This document shows, in pieces, positions 43,396 through 52,578 of a DNA stretch of 64,000 bases. Source of the stretch: Streptomyces cirratus. Its GTDB lineage: Bacteria; Actinomycetota; Actinomycetes; Streptomycetales; Streptomycetaceae. A model generated the notes under the pieces. That model did no database searches, had not been told where the DNA came from, and saw only the letters and a program-made list of their open reading frames with translations. Numbering within the stretch: the first letter of the stretch is position 1; the number at the start of each line of letters is the position of its first letter. The stretch lies in the NCBI RefSeq assembly GCF_014650775.1, contig NZ_BMVP01000004.1:186001-250000 (forward strand), given 5' to 3'. The position numbers were made by a program, and so were the translations under genes.

Positions 43396-43440
43396 GCCCG
43401 GCGCCTACCCCGGGCAGCGGGGGTTCATACGGCGCCGGGC
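43396..43440. promoter_or_regulatory. 10-bp inverted repeat overlapping a stress promoter
   Basis: GCCCGGCGCC (43396-43405) and its complement (43431-43440) flank the promoter at 43405-43430. It may be the terminator of the upstream SDR gene, or an operator. Confidence 0.4.
43405..43430 (-). promoter_or_regulatory. Sigma-B-type promoter of the SRPBCC-FAD operon
   Basis: Minus strand GTAT (43427-43430), 16 bp, GGGTAG (43405-43410), continuing as GGGTAGGCGCC. The start codon is 38 bp downstream. Confidence 0.55.
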
Positions 43441-43445
43441 CGATG

Positions 43446-44432
43446 TCAGGTGGGCCGCCGACGGCCGGCGGCCCGGGCGCCGAGCAGTGCGGTGCAGGTC
43501 AGCGCCGTGGCCGCGGCCGTCCTGCGGGCCGCCGTGCGCCAGCCGCTGCCGCGGCCGCCGCGGACCGCCGAACTCCGCCCGGAGGGCACGTGCAGGTTGC
43601 CCGGGGAGTCGGGCGCGTCGCCGGCGGGATCCAGGTACCGGTGCTCGGTGCGCCGGGCGAGCGCGGCGCGGGTCAGGCCCGGGGCGAGGGTGTGGGCGGC
43701 CGCCAGGGACCGGGCGTAGGGGCCCACCAGCACGCGCGGCCTCGGGCGGCGCATCGCGCCGGTGAGGGCGCGCGCGACCCGCTCCGGGGTGGCCACGGGC
43801 GGCAGGGAACGCAGCTCGCGGCCGGTGTGGTTGGCGGCGTGCCGGAAGAAGGGCGTGTCGACGCCGGCGGGGAGCACGGTGCACACGCTGATGCCGCTCG
43901 CGCCCATGAGGGCGAGTTCCGTGCGCAGCACGTCGTCGAAGGTGACGAGGGCGGCCTTGGACATCGCGTATCCGGACATGTAGGGGGCCTGGACCACGGC
44001 GCCGAGCAGGGAGGCTACGTCGATGAGGATGCCTTCGCCCTGCCCGCGCATGACGGGCACGGCGGCCCGGGCCCCGTTGACGGCGCCGATGACGTTGACG
44101 TCGAGGAGGCGGCGCAGTTCACCGGGGGGCGTCTGGTCGAACCGGCCGAGGACGCCCACGCCGGCCGCGTTGGCCCACACGTCGATCCGGCCGAACCGGG
44201 CGGTGGCAGCCGCGGCGAGGGCGGTCACGGAGCCGGGGTCGGTCACGTCGGTGGGGACGGCCAGCGCCCGACCGCCGCGGCGCTCGCACTGCTGCGCCAC
44301 GCGGTCGAGTTCCCGGGCGCTGCGGGCGGCGAGGACGACGTGCGCTCCGCGCCGCGCGCAGGCCAGGGCGGTGGCACGGCCGATGCCGCTGGACGCCCCG
44401 GTGATGACGACGACCCGCTTCTTGAGCTTCAC
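43446..44432 (-). CDS. SDR family oxidoreductase with C-terminal extension
   Basis: A 328-residue SDR: ITGASSGIGRA at about 10-20, NAAGVGVLG, Ser in LIDVASLLGAV, and YAMSKAALVTF with the catalytic Tyr and Lys. After the SDR core about 90 residues of Arg/Ala-rich sequence with a weak hydrophobic helix (TAAATALTCTALLGARAAG) form the C-terminus and may attach it to the membrane. GTG 44432 is chosen because the fold starts there; its ribosome site (GGGTG) is weak, and an upstream start up to 44513 is possible. Confidence 0.85.
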   Translation of the reverse strand: MKLKKRVVVITGASSGIGRATALACARRGAHVVLAARSARELDRVAQQCERRGGRALAVPTDVTDPGSVTALAAAATARFGRIDVWANAAGVGVLGRFDQTPPGELRRLLDVNVIGAVNGARAAVPVMRGQGEGILIDVASLLGAVVQAPYMSGYAMSKAALVTFDDVLRTELALMGASGISVCTVLPAGVDTPFFRHAANHTGRELRSLPPVATPERVARALTGAMRRPRPRVLVGPYARSLAAAHTLAPGLTRAALARRTEHRYLDPAGDAPDSPGNLHVPSGRSSAVRGGRGSGWRTAARRTAAATALTCTALLGARAAGRRRPT

Positions 44433-44690
44433 ACCCGGCGTCTGACCGGTTCGGCCTGATTCATGCCGCCTCGCCGCGCGCGGACGGCGCGGCCGGGGCC
44501 GGCGCGTGTTCACGTTCCGTGATTCACCGGAATGCAGTGCTCCCGAGTGCCCGTTCCTCCCGGCTGGCGGAGGCTGATGTCAATTCCCGGGGCTCCAGGG
44601 GCCCGCCGCCCGGCGCGGACCGCTGAGAGAGCGCCCCACCTGCCGCACGGGCGGTGGAGAGCCGGACCCACCCGCCAGAGGAGACCTTCG

Positions 44691-45653
44691 ATGAGCACCG
44701 TCTCGACACAACGCTGGGAGCACGCCGTCGTCACCGGCGGCGCCGGTTTCGTCGGTTCACACCTGTGCACCGCGCTGCTGGACGCGGGCACAGCGGTGAC
44801 GTGCGTGGACGATTTCAGCACGGGCCGGGCGGAGAACATCTCGGCGCTGGCGGACAGGCCGGGCTTCACGCTGCTGAGGGCCAACGTCTCGGAGCCGTTC
44901 ACCGTGCCCCGCCCGCCGGACCTGGTGCTGCACCTGGCCTCCCCCGCCTCTCCGGCGGACTACCTGCGGCTGCCGCTGCACACGATGGAGGCGGGCAGCC
45001 TCGGGACCCGCAACGCCCTCGAACTCGCCCACCGCTGCGAGGCGCGCTTCCTGCTGGCCTCCACCTCGGAGGTCTACGGCGATCCGCAGGAGCACCCGCA
45101 GAACGAGCGCTACTGGGGCAACGTCAACCCGGTCGGCCCGCGCAGCGTGTACGACGAGGCGAAGCGCTTCGGCGAGGCGCTGACGACCGCCGAGGCCGGT
45201 TTCCACGGGACGGACACCTCCATCGTGCGGCTGTTCAACACCTACGGGCCGCGGATGCGCGGCTATGACGGCCGGGCAGTGCCCACCTTCATCCGCCAGG
45301 CCCTGGCGGGCGAGCCGCTGACGGTCACCGGTGACGGGTTGCAGACCAGGTCGCTGTGCTACGTCGACGACACGGTTGCGGGCATCCTCGCGATGGCCGC
45401 CCACGGCATGCGGGGCCCGGTCAACATCGGCAATCCGACCGAGATCACGATGCTGGAGCTGGCCCGGCTGGTCCTCGAACTCACCGGTTCCGATTCCGAG
45501 ATCCGCTTCATCGAACGGCCCACGGACGACCCGAGCGTGCGCTGTCCCGACATCACGCTGGCCCGCGACAAGCTCCAGTGGGAACCGAGCGTGGCCGCCG
45601 AAGACGGCCTGCGGCGGACCATCGCCTGGTTCCGCGCCCAGCCGGACGACTGA
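44691..45653 (+). CDS. NAD-dependent sugar epimerase, UDP-glucuronate-decarboxylase-like
   Basis: A 320-residue extended SDR, first gene of the glycan locus. It has GGAGFVG at 16-22, VDDFSTGR, LASPASPADYL, STSEVYGDPQEHPQ, the catalytic Tyr154 and Lys158 in SVYDEAKRFGE, and RLFNTYGPRM. These segments are closest to UDP-xylose synthase (UXS), which decarboxylates UDP-glucuronate, more than to HldD epimerases. Epimerase or dehydratase activity remains possible. ATG 44691 has AGAGGAG upstream. Confidence 0.87.
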   Translation: MSTVSTQRWEHAVVTGGAGFVGSHLCTALLDAGTAVTCVDDFSTGRAENISALADRPGFTLLRANVSEPFTVPRPPDLVLHLASPASPADYLRLPLHTMEAGSLGTRNALELAHRCEARFLLASTSEVYGDPQEHPQNERYWGNVNPVGPRSVYDEAKRFGEALTTAEAGFHGTDTSIVRLFNTYGPRMRGYDGRAVPTFIRQALAGEPLTVTGDGLQTRSLCYVDDTVAGILAMAAHGMRGPVNIGNPTEITMLELARLVLELTGSDSEIRFIERPTDDPSVRCPDITLARDKLQWEPSVAAEDGLRRTIAWFRAQPDD

Positions 45654-45720
45654 CGTCGAAGCAGCCGGGCGCGTTCCCGTCCGGTGCCCGCGCCTCAATC
45701 CGCCGAAAGGCCCGACAGAC

Positions 45721-47397
45721 ATGCGCATCCTCGGAATCAACGCCCTCTTCCACGACCCGGCCGCCGCGCTCGTCATCGACGGCCACATCGTCGCCGCCGC
45801 CGAGGAGGAACGTTTCTCCCGGCGTAAGCACGGCAAGCGTCCGGTGCCCTTCTCCGCCTGGGAACTTCCCGTGCAGGCCGCTTCCTGGTGCCTGCACCGG
45901 GCCGGTCTGCGCCCCCAGGACCTCGACGCCGTGGCCTACTCCTTCGACCCGGCGCTCGCCCGGCCGGCCGAGGAGATGGGCCTGGACGACCCCTGGGACC
46001 ACCTGCGGCTGACCTATGCCAGGGAGGCGCCGGGCTTCCTGGGCAGCGCCCTGCCCGGGCTCGACCCCGCCCTGGTCCGGTTCGTTCCGCACCACATGGC
46101 GCACGCCGCTTCCGCCGCGTTCGCCGCCTCCGGTGCCGAGACCTCCTCGGTGCTGGTCCTGGACGGGCGCGGCGAGCGCGCCTCGCACCTGGCGGCGCGC
46201 CGGATCCACGACCGGCTGGAGCCGCTGCACTCGCAGGAACTCCCGCACTCCCTGGGCCTCGTCTACGAGGAACTCACGGCGCACCTCGGCTTCCTGCGCT
46301 CCTCCGACGAGTTCAAGGTGATGGCGCTCGCCTCGCACGGCACCCCGCGGATGCTGGCGGAACTGCGCCGCCACGTGTACCCGACCGGCGACGGCGGGTT
46401 CCGCGCGAGCGGCGTCCCCTGGCACGAACTGTGCGCCCCCCGCGGGCCGGAGGAGCCGTGGACGCGCGACCACGCCGATGTCGCCGCCAGTGCCCAGGCC
46501 GTCCTGGAGGAGACGCTGCTGGACCTGGCGCGCTGGCTGCACGGCAAGACCCGTGACGGCGTCCTGACCCTGGCGGGCGGCGTGGCGTTGAACTGCGTCG
46601 CCAACTCCCGGATCGCCCGCGAGGGGCCCTTCGACCGGGTGTGGGTACAGCCCGCCGCCGGTGACGCGGGGACCGCACTGGGCGGTGCGCTGCTGCTGGC
46701 CGCGGGCGCCGGGGACGACCCGGAGCCGATGGCAGGCGCGGACCTGGGCCGCGACTGGTCCGACGCCGAGCTCGGCGCCTGGCTCAAGACGGCCGCCGTC
46801 CCCTTCGAGCGGCCGCCGGACATCGCCGAGACCGTCGCGCGGGCCCTCGCGGACAACGCCGTCGTCGCCTGGTTCCAGGGGCGTTCGGAGTACGGGCCGC
46901 GGGCCCTCGGCCACCGGTCGCTGCTCGCGCACCCCGGGCACGCGGGCAACCTGGAGCGGCTCAACGACGTGAAGGGGCGCGAGCAGTTCCGGCCCGTGGC
47001 ACCCATGGTCCTCGCCGAGCGCGCCGCGGAGATCTTCACCGGGCCCATCCCCAGCCCGTACATGCTGTTCGTGCACGACGTGGCGCCCCAATGGCGTGAG
47101 CGGATCCCCGCCGTCGTACACGTCGACGGCACCGCCCGCATCCAGACCGTCGACGCGGCGTACGAACCGCTGGTGGCGCGGATGCTCGGCCACTTCGAGC
47201 GGCTCACCGGGCTGCCAGTGGTGGTCAACACCAGCCTGAACACGGCCGGCCGGCCGATGGTGGACGATCCGCGCGACGCGCTGGAGTGCTTCGGCTCCTC
47301 CCCCGTCGACCTCCTCGCGATCGGACCCTACGCGATCCGGCGCGGCTCCTTCTTCCGCACCGACGACCGCTCCGACGACGAAGGCTGGTCCCGATGA
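45721..47397 (+). CDS. NodU/CmcH-type O-carbamoyltransferase
   Basis: A 558-residue carbamoyltransferase. The N-terminal Kae1-like domain has INALFHDPAAALVIDG at 6-21, EEERFSRRKHG at 29-38, and the metal-binding HHMAHAASA with His124 and His128; the C-terminal domain has REQFRPVAPMVLAE and VVVNTSLNTAGRPMV. Members transfer carbamoyl from carbamoyl phosphate, through carbamoyl-AMP, to sugar hydroxyls. Here it would decorate the glycan made by this locus. AAAGG precedes the ATG; the next gene overlaps by ATGA. Confidence 0.94.
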   Translation: MRILGINALFHDPAAALVIDGHIVAAAEEERFSRRKHGKRPVPFSAWELPVQAASWCLHRAGLRPQDLDAVAYSFDPALARPAEEMGLDDPWDHLRLTYAREAPGFLGSALPGLDPALVRFVPHHMAHAASAAFAASGAETSSVLVLDGRGERASHLAARRIHDRLEPLHSQELPHSLGLVYEELTAHLGFLRSSDEFKVMALASHGTPRMLAELRRHVYPTGDGGFRASGVPWHELCAPRGPEEPWTRDHADVAASAQAVLEETLLDLARWLHGKTRDGVLTLAGGVALNCVANSRIAREGPFDRVWVQPAAGDAGTALGGALLLAAGAGDDPEPMAGADLGRDWSDAELGAWLKTAAVPFERPPDIAETVARALADNAVVAWFQGRSEYGPRALGHRSLLAHPGHAGNLERLNDVKGREQFRPVAPMVLAERAAEIFTGPIPSPYMLFVHDVAPQWRERIPAVVHVDGTARIQTVDAAYEPLVARMLGHFERLTGLPVVVNTSLNTAGRPMVDDPRDALECFGSSPVDLLAIGPYAIRRGSFFRTDDRSDDEGWSR

Positions 47398-48470
47398 CCG
47401 CGTACGCCCCTCCCCGGACGGCTCCCCCGTACGCAGTGGTGGTGCCGACCCTGGGCCGGCCGAGCCTGAGCCGGTGCCTGGAGGCGCTGGCCGCCTCGAC
47501 CGGGCCCAAGCCGGTCCGGGTCGTCCTCGTGGACGACCGCCCCCGGGCCGGCGGCGCCCCCCTGCCGGTCGAGGTACCCGAATCCCTGCGCCCCGTCACG
47601 GTGACCGTGCCCGGCGGGGGCCGCGGGCCGGCCGCCGCCCGCAACACGGGCCGCCGCGAGGCGGGCGGTGTCGCGCACTGGATCGTCTTCCTCGACGACG
47701 ACGTGGTGCCCGGGCCCGAGTGGGGCGAGGAACTCGCCCGCGACCTCGCGGCCGCCTCCGAGCGGACCGGCGGGATCTCCGCCCGGATAGCGGTGCCGCT
47801 GCCATGCGACCGCCGCCCCACCGACTGGGAGCGCGGTACAGCAGGGCTGGCCACCGCGCGCTGGATCACCGCCGACATGGCCTACCGGCCGGAGGTCCTG
47901 GACGCCGTCGGCGGCTTCGACGAACGGTTCCGGCGGGCCTTCCGCGAGGACGCCGATCTGGCGCTGCGGGTCCTGGACGCCGGCTGGAGCCTGGACGAGG
48001 GCCTGCGCCGCACCACCCATCCGGTGCGCACGGCCGACCGCTGGGTCTCCGTGCGCCAGCAGGCGGGCAACGCCGACGACGTCCTGATGAACCGGCTGCA
48101 CGGCGGCGGCTGGTGGAGCCGGGCGAGCGCCGCCCGGGGCCGGCTGCCGCGCCACCTGCTGGTGACCGGCGCCGCCGCCGGGGCCGTGTCCTGCGCCGTC
48201 CTCGGCAGACGCGGCGCCGCCGTCGCGTGCGCGACGGGGTGGCTGGCCGGTACGGCGGAGTTCGCGGGAGCGCGGATCGCGCCGGGCCCGCGAACCCGGC
48301 AGGAGGTCCTGTCCATGGCGGTGACCAGCGTGCTGATCCCGCCGGTGGCCACCTGGCACTGGCTGCGGGGGCAGTTGCGCCACCGCGGGGCGCTCCCGTG
48401 GCGCCCCCGGCCCGAGGCGGCGGCCGCCCGGGCGCCGCGCACACCACTGCGGGAACGGGTACCGCGATGA
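47394..48470 (+). CDS. Glycosyltransferase family 2
   Basis: A 358-residue GT-A enzyme: VVVPTLGRPSLSRCLEAL at 15-32, AARNTGRREAGG, and the DDD metal/nucleotide-sugar motif at 101-103 (VFLDDDVVPG), then FRRAFREDADLALRVLDAGW. The C-terminal third is Ala-rich with one or two hydrophobic segments and may anchor it to the membrane. It overlaps both neighbours by ATGA, so it is translated as part of the operon. Donor and acceptor are unknown. Confidence 0.9.
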   Translation: MTAYAPPRTAPPYAVVVPTLGRPSLSRCLEALAASTGPKPVRVVLVDDRPRAGGAPLPVEVPESLRPVTVTVPGGGRGPAAARNTGRREAGGVAHWIVFLDDDVVPGPEWGEELARDLAAASERTGGISARIAVPLPCDRRPTDWERGTAGLATARWITADMAYRPEVLDAVGGFDERFRRAFREDADLALRVLDAGWSLDEGLRRTTHPVRTADRWVSVRQQAGNADDVLMNRLHGGGWWSRASAARGRLPRHLLVTGAAAGAVSCAVLGRRGAAVACATGWLAGTAEFAGARIAPGPRTRQEVLSMAVTSVLIPPVATWHWLRGQLRHRGALPWRPRPEAAAARAPRTPLRERVPR

Positions 48471-49102
48471 CCCGGCCGCTCCCGCCCGGCCCCTGGCTGT
48501 TCGAGGCGTCCCCGCGGACCGGGCCGGGCCACGAGGCGGACCCGGTCCTGCCGCGGGCCGTGCTGTTCGACCGGGACGGCACCCTGGTCGCCGACGTGCC
48601 CTACAACGGGGACCCGCGGCGCGTGGCGCCCATGCCCTCGGCGCGCGAGGCCGTGGCCGCCGTACGCGCCCTCGGCATCCCCGTGGGTGTGGTGAGCAAC
48701 CAGTCGGGCGTGGCCCGCGGCCTTCTGACGCGCTCCCAGGTACTGGCGGTGCGCGAGCGGGTCGACGGGCTGTTCGGGCCGTTCGCGGTGTGGGCGGTGT
48801 GCCCGCACGGGCCGCGCGACGCCTGCACCTGCCGCAAGCCCGCTCCGGGCCTGGTGCTGGCCGCCTGCCGGTACCTCGGGGTGGCCCCTGAACGGACCGT
48901 CGTCATCGGTGACATCGGGGCCGACGTGGAGGCGGCGCGCGCGGCCGGGGCGCGGGGCGTCCTCGTACCGACCGGGCGGACCCGGCGGGAGGAGGTCGCG
49001 GCGGCCGCCGAGACGGCGCCGGACCTGCTCGAGGCGGTCCGGCTGGTGCTGGGCGACCGTACCCCGGCGGTGGCGGCCACCGGTCCGGGGAGCGCCCCGT
49101 GA
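48467..49102 (+). CDS. gmhB: D-glycero-D-manno-heptose-1,7-bisphosphate phosphatase (GmhB-like)
   Basis: A 211-residue HAD-IIIA phosphatase. Catalytic Asp35 and Asp37 are in FDRDGTL, SNQSGVARG follows, and the zinc loop Cys112, His114, Cys120, Cys122 (CPHG, CTCRKPAPG) is the mark of GmhB and HisB-N. With gmhA and hldE in the same locus, the heptose phosphatase role is favoured: it removes the 7-phosphate. An N-terminal extension of about 28 residues precedes the domain. ATGA overlap with the GT2 gene; GTGA overlap with the GT9 gene. Confidence 0.9.
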   Translation: MTRPLPPGPWLFEASPRTGPGHEADPVLPRAVLFDRDGTLVADVPYNGDPRRVAPMPSAREAVAAVRALGIPVGVVSNQSGVARGLLTRSQVLAVRERVDGLFGPFAVWAVCPHGPRDACTCRKPAPGLVLAACRYLGVAPERTVVIGDIGADVEAARAAGARGVLVPTGRTRREEVAAAAETAPDLLEAVRLVLGDRTPAVAATGPGSAP

Positions 49103-50178
49103 GCGGGCCGCGCACGTTGGTCGTACGGCTGGACAGCGCGGGGGACGTGCTGCTGGCCGGGCCGGCCGTGCGGGCGGTCGCGGCGGCATCCTCGTACACC
49201 GCGATGCTCTGCGGGCCGCTCGGCGAGCAGGCCGCCCGGATCCTGCCGGGCGTGGACGGGGTACTGGTGTACGACGCCCCCTGGGTCGGGCTGGACCCCG
49301 CCCCGGCCTGCTACCGGGAGTGCGCGGAGCTGCTGGAGGCTGTCGCCGCCGGAGGCTTCGACCGGGCGCTGATCCTGGTCTCCTACCACCAGAGCCCGCT
49401 GCCGGCGGCACTGCTGCTGAAACTGGCGGGCGTCCCGTGGGCCGCCGCCGACTGCGAGGACTACCCCGGTTCCCTGCTGGACGTGCGCCACCGCCGCCTG
49501 CCGCACCGGCACGAGGCGCTGGCAGCGCTGGACCTGGCCCGGGACTGCGGCTTCGCGCTGCCGCGCGGCGACGACGGGGCGCTGAGGGTGCGCACCCCGC
49601 CCGACACCGCGCACCTGACCGGGCCGGAGCCGTACGTGGTGCTGCACCCCGGGGCGGCCGCACCGGCGCGGTCGTGGACCGCCGCGCGGGCCGCGCGGGC
49701 CGCCGAGGCGCTGAGCGGCGCCGGCTACCGGCTGGTGGTCACCGGCAGCCGGTCCGAGAAGGACCTGACCGCACGGGTGGCGGGTGACCACGCGCTGGAC
49801 CTCGGCGGCGTCACCGCCGATCTGGCGGAGCTGGCGGGCGTCCTCGCGGGCGCCCGGGTCGTACTCACCGGCAACACCGGTCCCGCGCACCTCGCCGCGG
49901 CGGCGGGCACCCCCGTCGCCTGCCTGTTCGCACCGGTGGTCCCCGCCGAGCGCTGGCGTCCGTACGGGGTGCCGCACGTACTGCTCGGCGACCAGGGGGC
50001 CCGCTGCGCGGACACCAGGGCCCGCCGGTGTCCGGTGGAGGGCCACCCCTGTCTGGACGGTGTGAGCGACGTGGAGGTGCTGGCGGCGGTGGCGACGCTG
50101 GGTGGCGGGACGGCACTGGGCACGCAGCCGGCCCGACCGGGCGGCTCATCCGAAACGGAGCGAGGAGCGAGGGTATGA
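49099..50178 (+). CDS. Glycosyltransferase family 9 (heptosyltransferase-like)
   Basis: A 359-residue GT-B enzyme of the WaaC/WaaF family, which transfers heptose from ADP-heptose. VVRLDSAGDVLLAGPAVRAV at 8-27 is the N-terminal signature and TGNTGPAHLAAAAGTPV the C-terminal nucleotide-site one. In Gram-negatives this family builds the LPS core; with ADP-heptose genes here it should use heptose on another glycan. The Cys-rich segment CADTRARRCPVEGHPCLD near 315 is like the WaaF Cys cluster. Confidence 0.92.
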   Translation: MSGPRTLVVRLDSAGDVLLAGPAVRAVAAASSYTAMLCGPLGEQAARILPGVDGVLVYDAPWVGLDPAPACYRECAELLEAVAAGGFDRALILVSYHQSPLPAALLLKLAGVPWAAADCEDYPGSLLDVRHRRLPHRHEALAALDLARDCGFALPRGDDGALRVRTPPDTAHLTGPEPYVVLHPGAAAPARSWTAARAARAAEALSGAGYRLVVTGSRSEKDLTARVAGDHALDLGGVTADLAELAGVLAGARVVLTGNTGPAHLAAAAGTPVACLFAPVVPAERWRPYGVPHVLLGDQGARCADTRARRCPVEGHPCLDGVSDVEVLAAVATLGGGTALGTQPARPGGSSETERGARV

Positions 50179-51140
50179 ACATCCTGCTGTGGCACGTGCA
50201 CGGGTCCTGGACCACCGCCTTCGTCCAGGGGCCGCACACGTATCTGGTGCCCGTGACCCCGGGGCGCGATCCGGACGGCCTGGGGCGGGCCCGCACCTTC
50301 TCCTGGCCGGATTCGGTGAAGGAGGTGACGCCCGGGGAACTCCGCGACACCCCCGTGGACCTCGTCCTCCTCCAGCGGCCGCACGAGGCGGAGCTCGCCG
50401 AACGCTGGCTGGGCGGCCGTCGCCCGGGCCGGGACGTGCCGGCCGTCTACCTGGAGCACAACGCACCCGACGGGGACGTCCCCTGCACCCGGCACCCCTT
50501 CGCCGACCGCGACGACCTGACCCTCGTACACGTCACGCACTTCAACCGGCTGTTCTGGGACAACGGCTCCACCCGGACGGAGGTGATCGAACACGGCATC
50601 GTCGACCCGGGGCACCTGTACTCGGGCCACCTCCCCCGGGCCGCCGTCGTCGTCAACGATCCCGTCCGCCGGGGCCGTTACACCGGCACCGACCTGCTGG
50701 CCGCGCTCGGCGAAGCGGTGCCTCTCGACGTCTTCGGGATGCGGACGGAGGGCCTCGCCGAGCACCTGGGCGTACCGGCCGACCGGTGCCGCAGCGCCGA
50801 CCTCCCCCAGCAGGCCCTGCACGAGGCGATGGCCGCGCGCAGGATGTACATCCATCCCGTGCGCTGGACCTCGCTGGGGCTCTCGCTGCTGGAGGCCATG
50901 CACCTGGGGATGCCCGTCATCGCCCTGGCCACGACCGAGGCGGTGGAGGCCGTACCGCCCGGGACGGGGATGCTGTCGACGCGCCCCGAGGTGCTGGCAC
51001 GGGCCGCCCGGCTCTACCGGGAGGAACCGCAGGCCGCGGCCGAGGACGGCGCGCGGGCCCGCCAGGCCGTCTTGGAACGGTACGGACTCAAGCGCTTCCT
51101 GGCCGACTGGGAGCGCGTGATGACGGAGGTCTGCTCATGA
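50175..51140 (+). CDS. Glycosyltransferase (GT4-like)
   Basis: A 321-residue GT-B protein, MNILLWHVHGSWTTAFVQGP, with the sugar-nucleotide motif WTSLGLSLLEAMHLGMPVIA, the EX7E-related loop of GT4 enzymes, near 240-260. HNAPDGDVPC and VTHFNRLFWDNGS are the middle signatures. The donor is unknown. It overlaps both neighbours by ATGA. Confidence 0.88.
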   Translation: MNILLWHVHGSWTTAFVQGPHTYLVPVTPGRDPDGLGRARTFSWPDSVKEVTPGELRDTPVDLVLLQRPHEAELAERWLGGRRPGRDVPAVYLEHNAPDGDVPCTRHPFADRDDLTLVHVTHFNRLFWDNGSTRTEVIEHGIVDPGHLYSGHLPRAAVVVNDPVRRGRYTGTDLLAALGEAVPLDVFGMRTEGLAEHLGVPADRCRSADLPQQALHEAMAARRMYIHPVRWTSLGLSLLEAMHLGMPVIALATTEAVEAVPPGTGMLSTRPEVLARAARLYREEPQAAAEDGARARQAVLERYGLKRFLADWERVMTEVCS

Positions 51141-52381
51141 CGCCGCGCACCCGCCCCACCGCGCGCAGCCTGTCCATCGCCCTGGTGTCGGAGCATGCGA
51201 GTCCCCTGGCCGCGCTGGGCGGGGTCGACGCGGGCGGCCAGAACGTGCACGTCGCCCGGCTCGCGGGTGCGCTCGCCGACCGCGGCCACCGGGTGACCGT
51301 GTACACCCGCTGGGACTCCAAGGAACTGCCGGTCACCACCCTGCTGCGGCCGGGCGTACTGGTCCACCACGTGCCGGCCGGTCCGGCGGAGCAGCTGCCC
51401 AAGGACGAACTGCTGCCGCACATGCTGGAGTTCGCCCGCTACCTCGCCCTGGAATGGCAGGAGCGGGGACCCGATCTCGTGCACTCCCACTTCTGGATGT
51501 CGGGGCTGGCCTCGCTCCAGGTCGCGCGGGAGCTGCGGCTGCCGCTGCTGCACACCTACCACGCGCTCGGCACGGTGAAGCGGCGCCACCAGGGGCGCGC
51601 CGACACCAGCCCGCCGGCCCGGATCCCCTGCGAGGTGCAGGTCGGGCTCGGCTGCGACCGGGTCGTCGCCACCTGCCGGGACGAAGTCGCCGAGCTGGCG
51701 GGGATGGGGGTGCCCGCCGAGAAGGTCGACGTGGTGCCCTGCGGGGTGGATCCGCAGCAGTTCTCCCCCGAGGGCCCGGTCGCCGAGCGCGGCCCCTACC
51801 GGTACCGGCTGCTCCAGCTGGGCCGGCTGGTCCCCCGCAAGGGAGCCGCCGTCGCCATCGCCGCCCTGGCCGGGCTGCCCGACGCGGAGCTGGTCGTGGC
51901 GGGCGGCCCCCCGCCGGAGCGGGTCGACGCGGACCCGGAGGTCCGCCGCCTGCGGGACCTGGCGCGGGCCGCGGGGGTCGCCGACCGCGTCCGCTTCACC
52001 GGCGGGGTGCCCAGCTCGCAGGTGCCGGCCCTGCTGCGCAGCGCCGACGTGGTGCTCTGCCCCGCGGTCTACGAACCGTTCGGGATCGTCCCGCTGGAGG
52101 CGATGGCCTGCGGCAGGCCGGTCGTCGCCAGTGACGTGGGCGGGCAGCGGGACACCGTCGCCGACCGCGTCACCGGCCGGCTGGTGCCGGCCGGCGACGC
52201 GCGGGCCCTGAGCGCGGCCGTCGGTGAGCTGCTGGCCGATCCCGCCCTGCGGGAGGCGTACGGGGCCGCGGGCCGGCGCCGTGTGATGAGCCAGTACGGC
52301 TGGGCGAGCGTCGCCGCGGCCACCGAGACGGCGTACCGCACGGTGCTCGGCGCCCGCATGACGGTGGCGGGAGCCCTCTGA
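51137..52381 (+). CDS. Glycosyltransferase family 4
   Basis: A 414-residue GT4 enzyme. It has ALGGVDAGGQNVHVARLAGA near 28-47 (as in MshA and sucrose synthase-type GT4s), LVHSHFWMSGLAS, and the EX7E motif in YEPFGIVPLEAMACGRPVVA. It is the last gene of the first coupled block; after it comes a 197-bp spacer. MshA-like retaining activity is likely; the sugar is unknown. Confidence 0.92.
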   Translation: MTPRTRPTARSLSIALVSEHASPLAALGGVDAGGQNVHVARLAGALADRGHRVTVYTRWDSKELPVTTLLRPGVLVHHVPAGPAEQLPKDELLPHMLEFARYLALEWQERGPDLVHSHFWMSGLASLQVARELRLPLLHTYHALGTVKRRHQGRADTSPPARIPCEVQVGLGCDRVVATCRDEVAELAGMGVPAEKVDVVPCGVDPQQFSPEGPVAERGPYRYRLLQLGRLVPRKGAAVAIAALAGLPDAELVVAGGPPPERVDADPEVRRLRDLARAAGVADRVRFTGGVPSSQVPALLRSADVVLCPAVYEPFGIVPLEAMACGRPVVASDVGGQRDTVADRVTGRLVPAGDARALSAAVGELLADPALREAYGAAGRRRVMSQYGWASVAAATETAYRTVLGARMTVAGAL

Positions 52382-52517
52382 CGCCCCATCCCCGGTCGAG
52401 CTCCGCCTTGCTACCGCTCCGGCCGCGTGCCCGCCCTCGTACCTCGGGCGGACCCGCAGCCTGTGCTCCGGCTCGGCTGTGCTCCTCCACCCCGTCCGGA
52501 CCCGACCGCGCACCACC

Positions 52518-52541
52518 GACTACCGAAGGAGGGACGGGTAC
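52518..52541 (+). promoter_or_regulatory. Possible sigma-B-type promoter of the gmhA-hldE block
   Basis: GACT (52518-52521), 14 bp, GGGTAC (52536-52541), 38 bp upstream of the gmhA ATG. It overlaps a GGAGG sequence, and a chance match is possible. Nothing else is recognised in the 52382-52578 spacer. Confidence 0.3.
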
Positions 52542-52578
52542 GGCCGCGGCCCCCGGGCCTGGCCGCTCCCCGGCCGCC

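Noticed and set aside
45721..47397. Carbamoyltransferase as a sign of an antibiotic gene cluster
   Set aside because: No polyketide, peptide or aminoglycoside core enzyme is nearby; the neighbours are glycosyltransferases and heptose genes, so a glycan locus fits better.
48467..49102. HAD phosphatase as histidinol-phosphatase (HisB N-terminal type)
   Set aside because: No histidine genes are present, while gmhA and hldE are in the same block.
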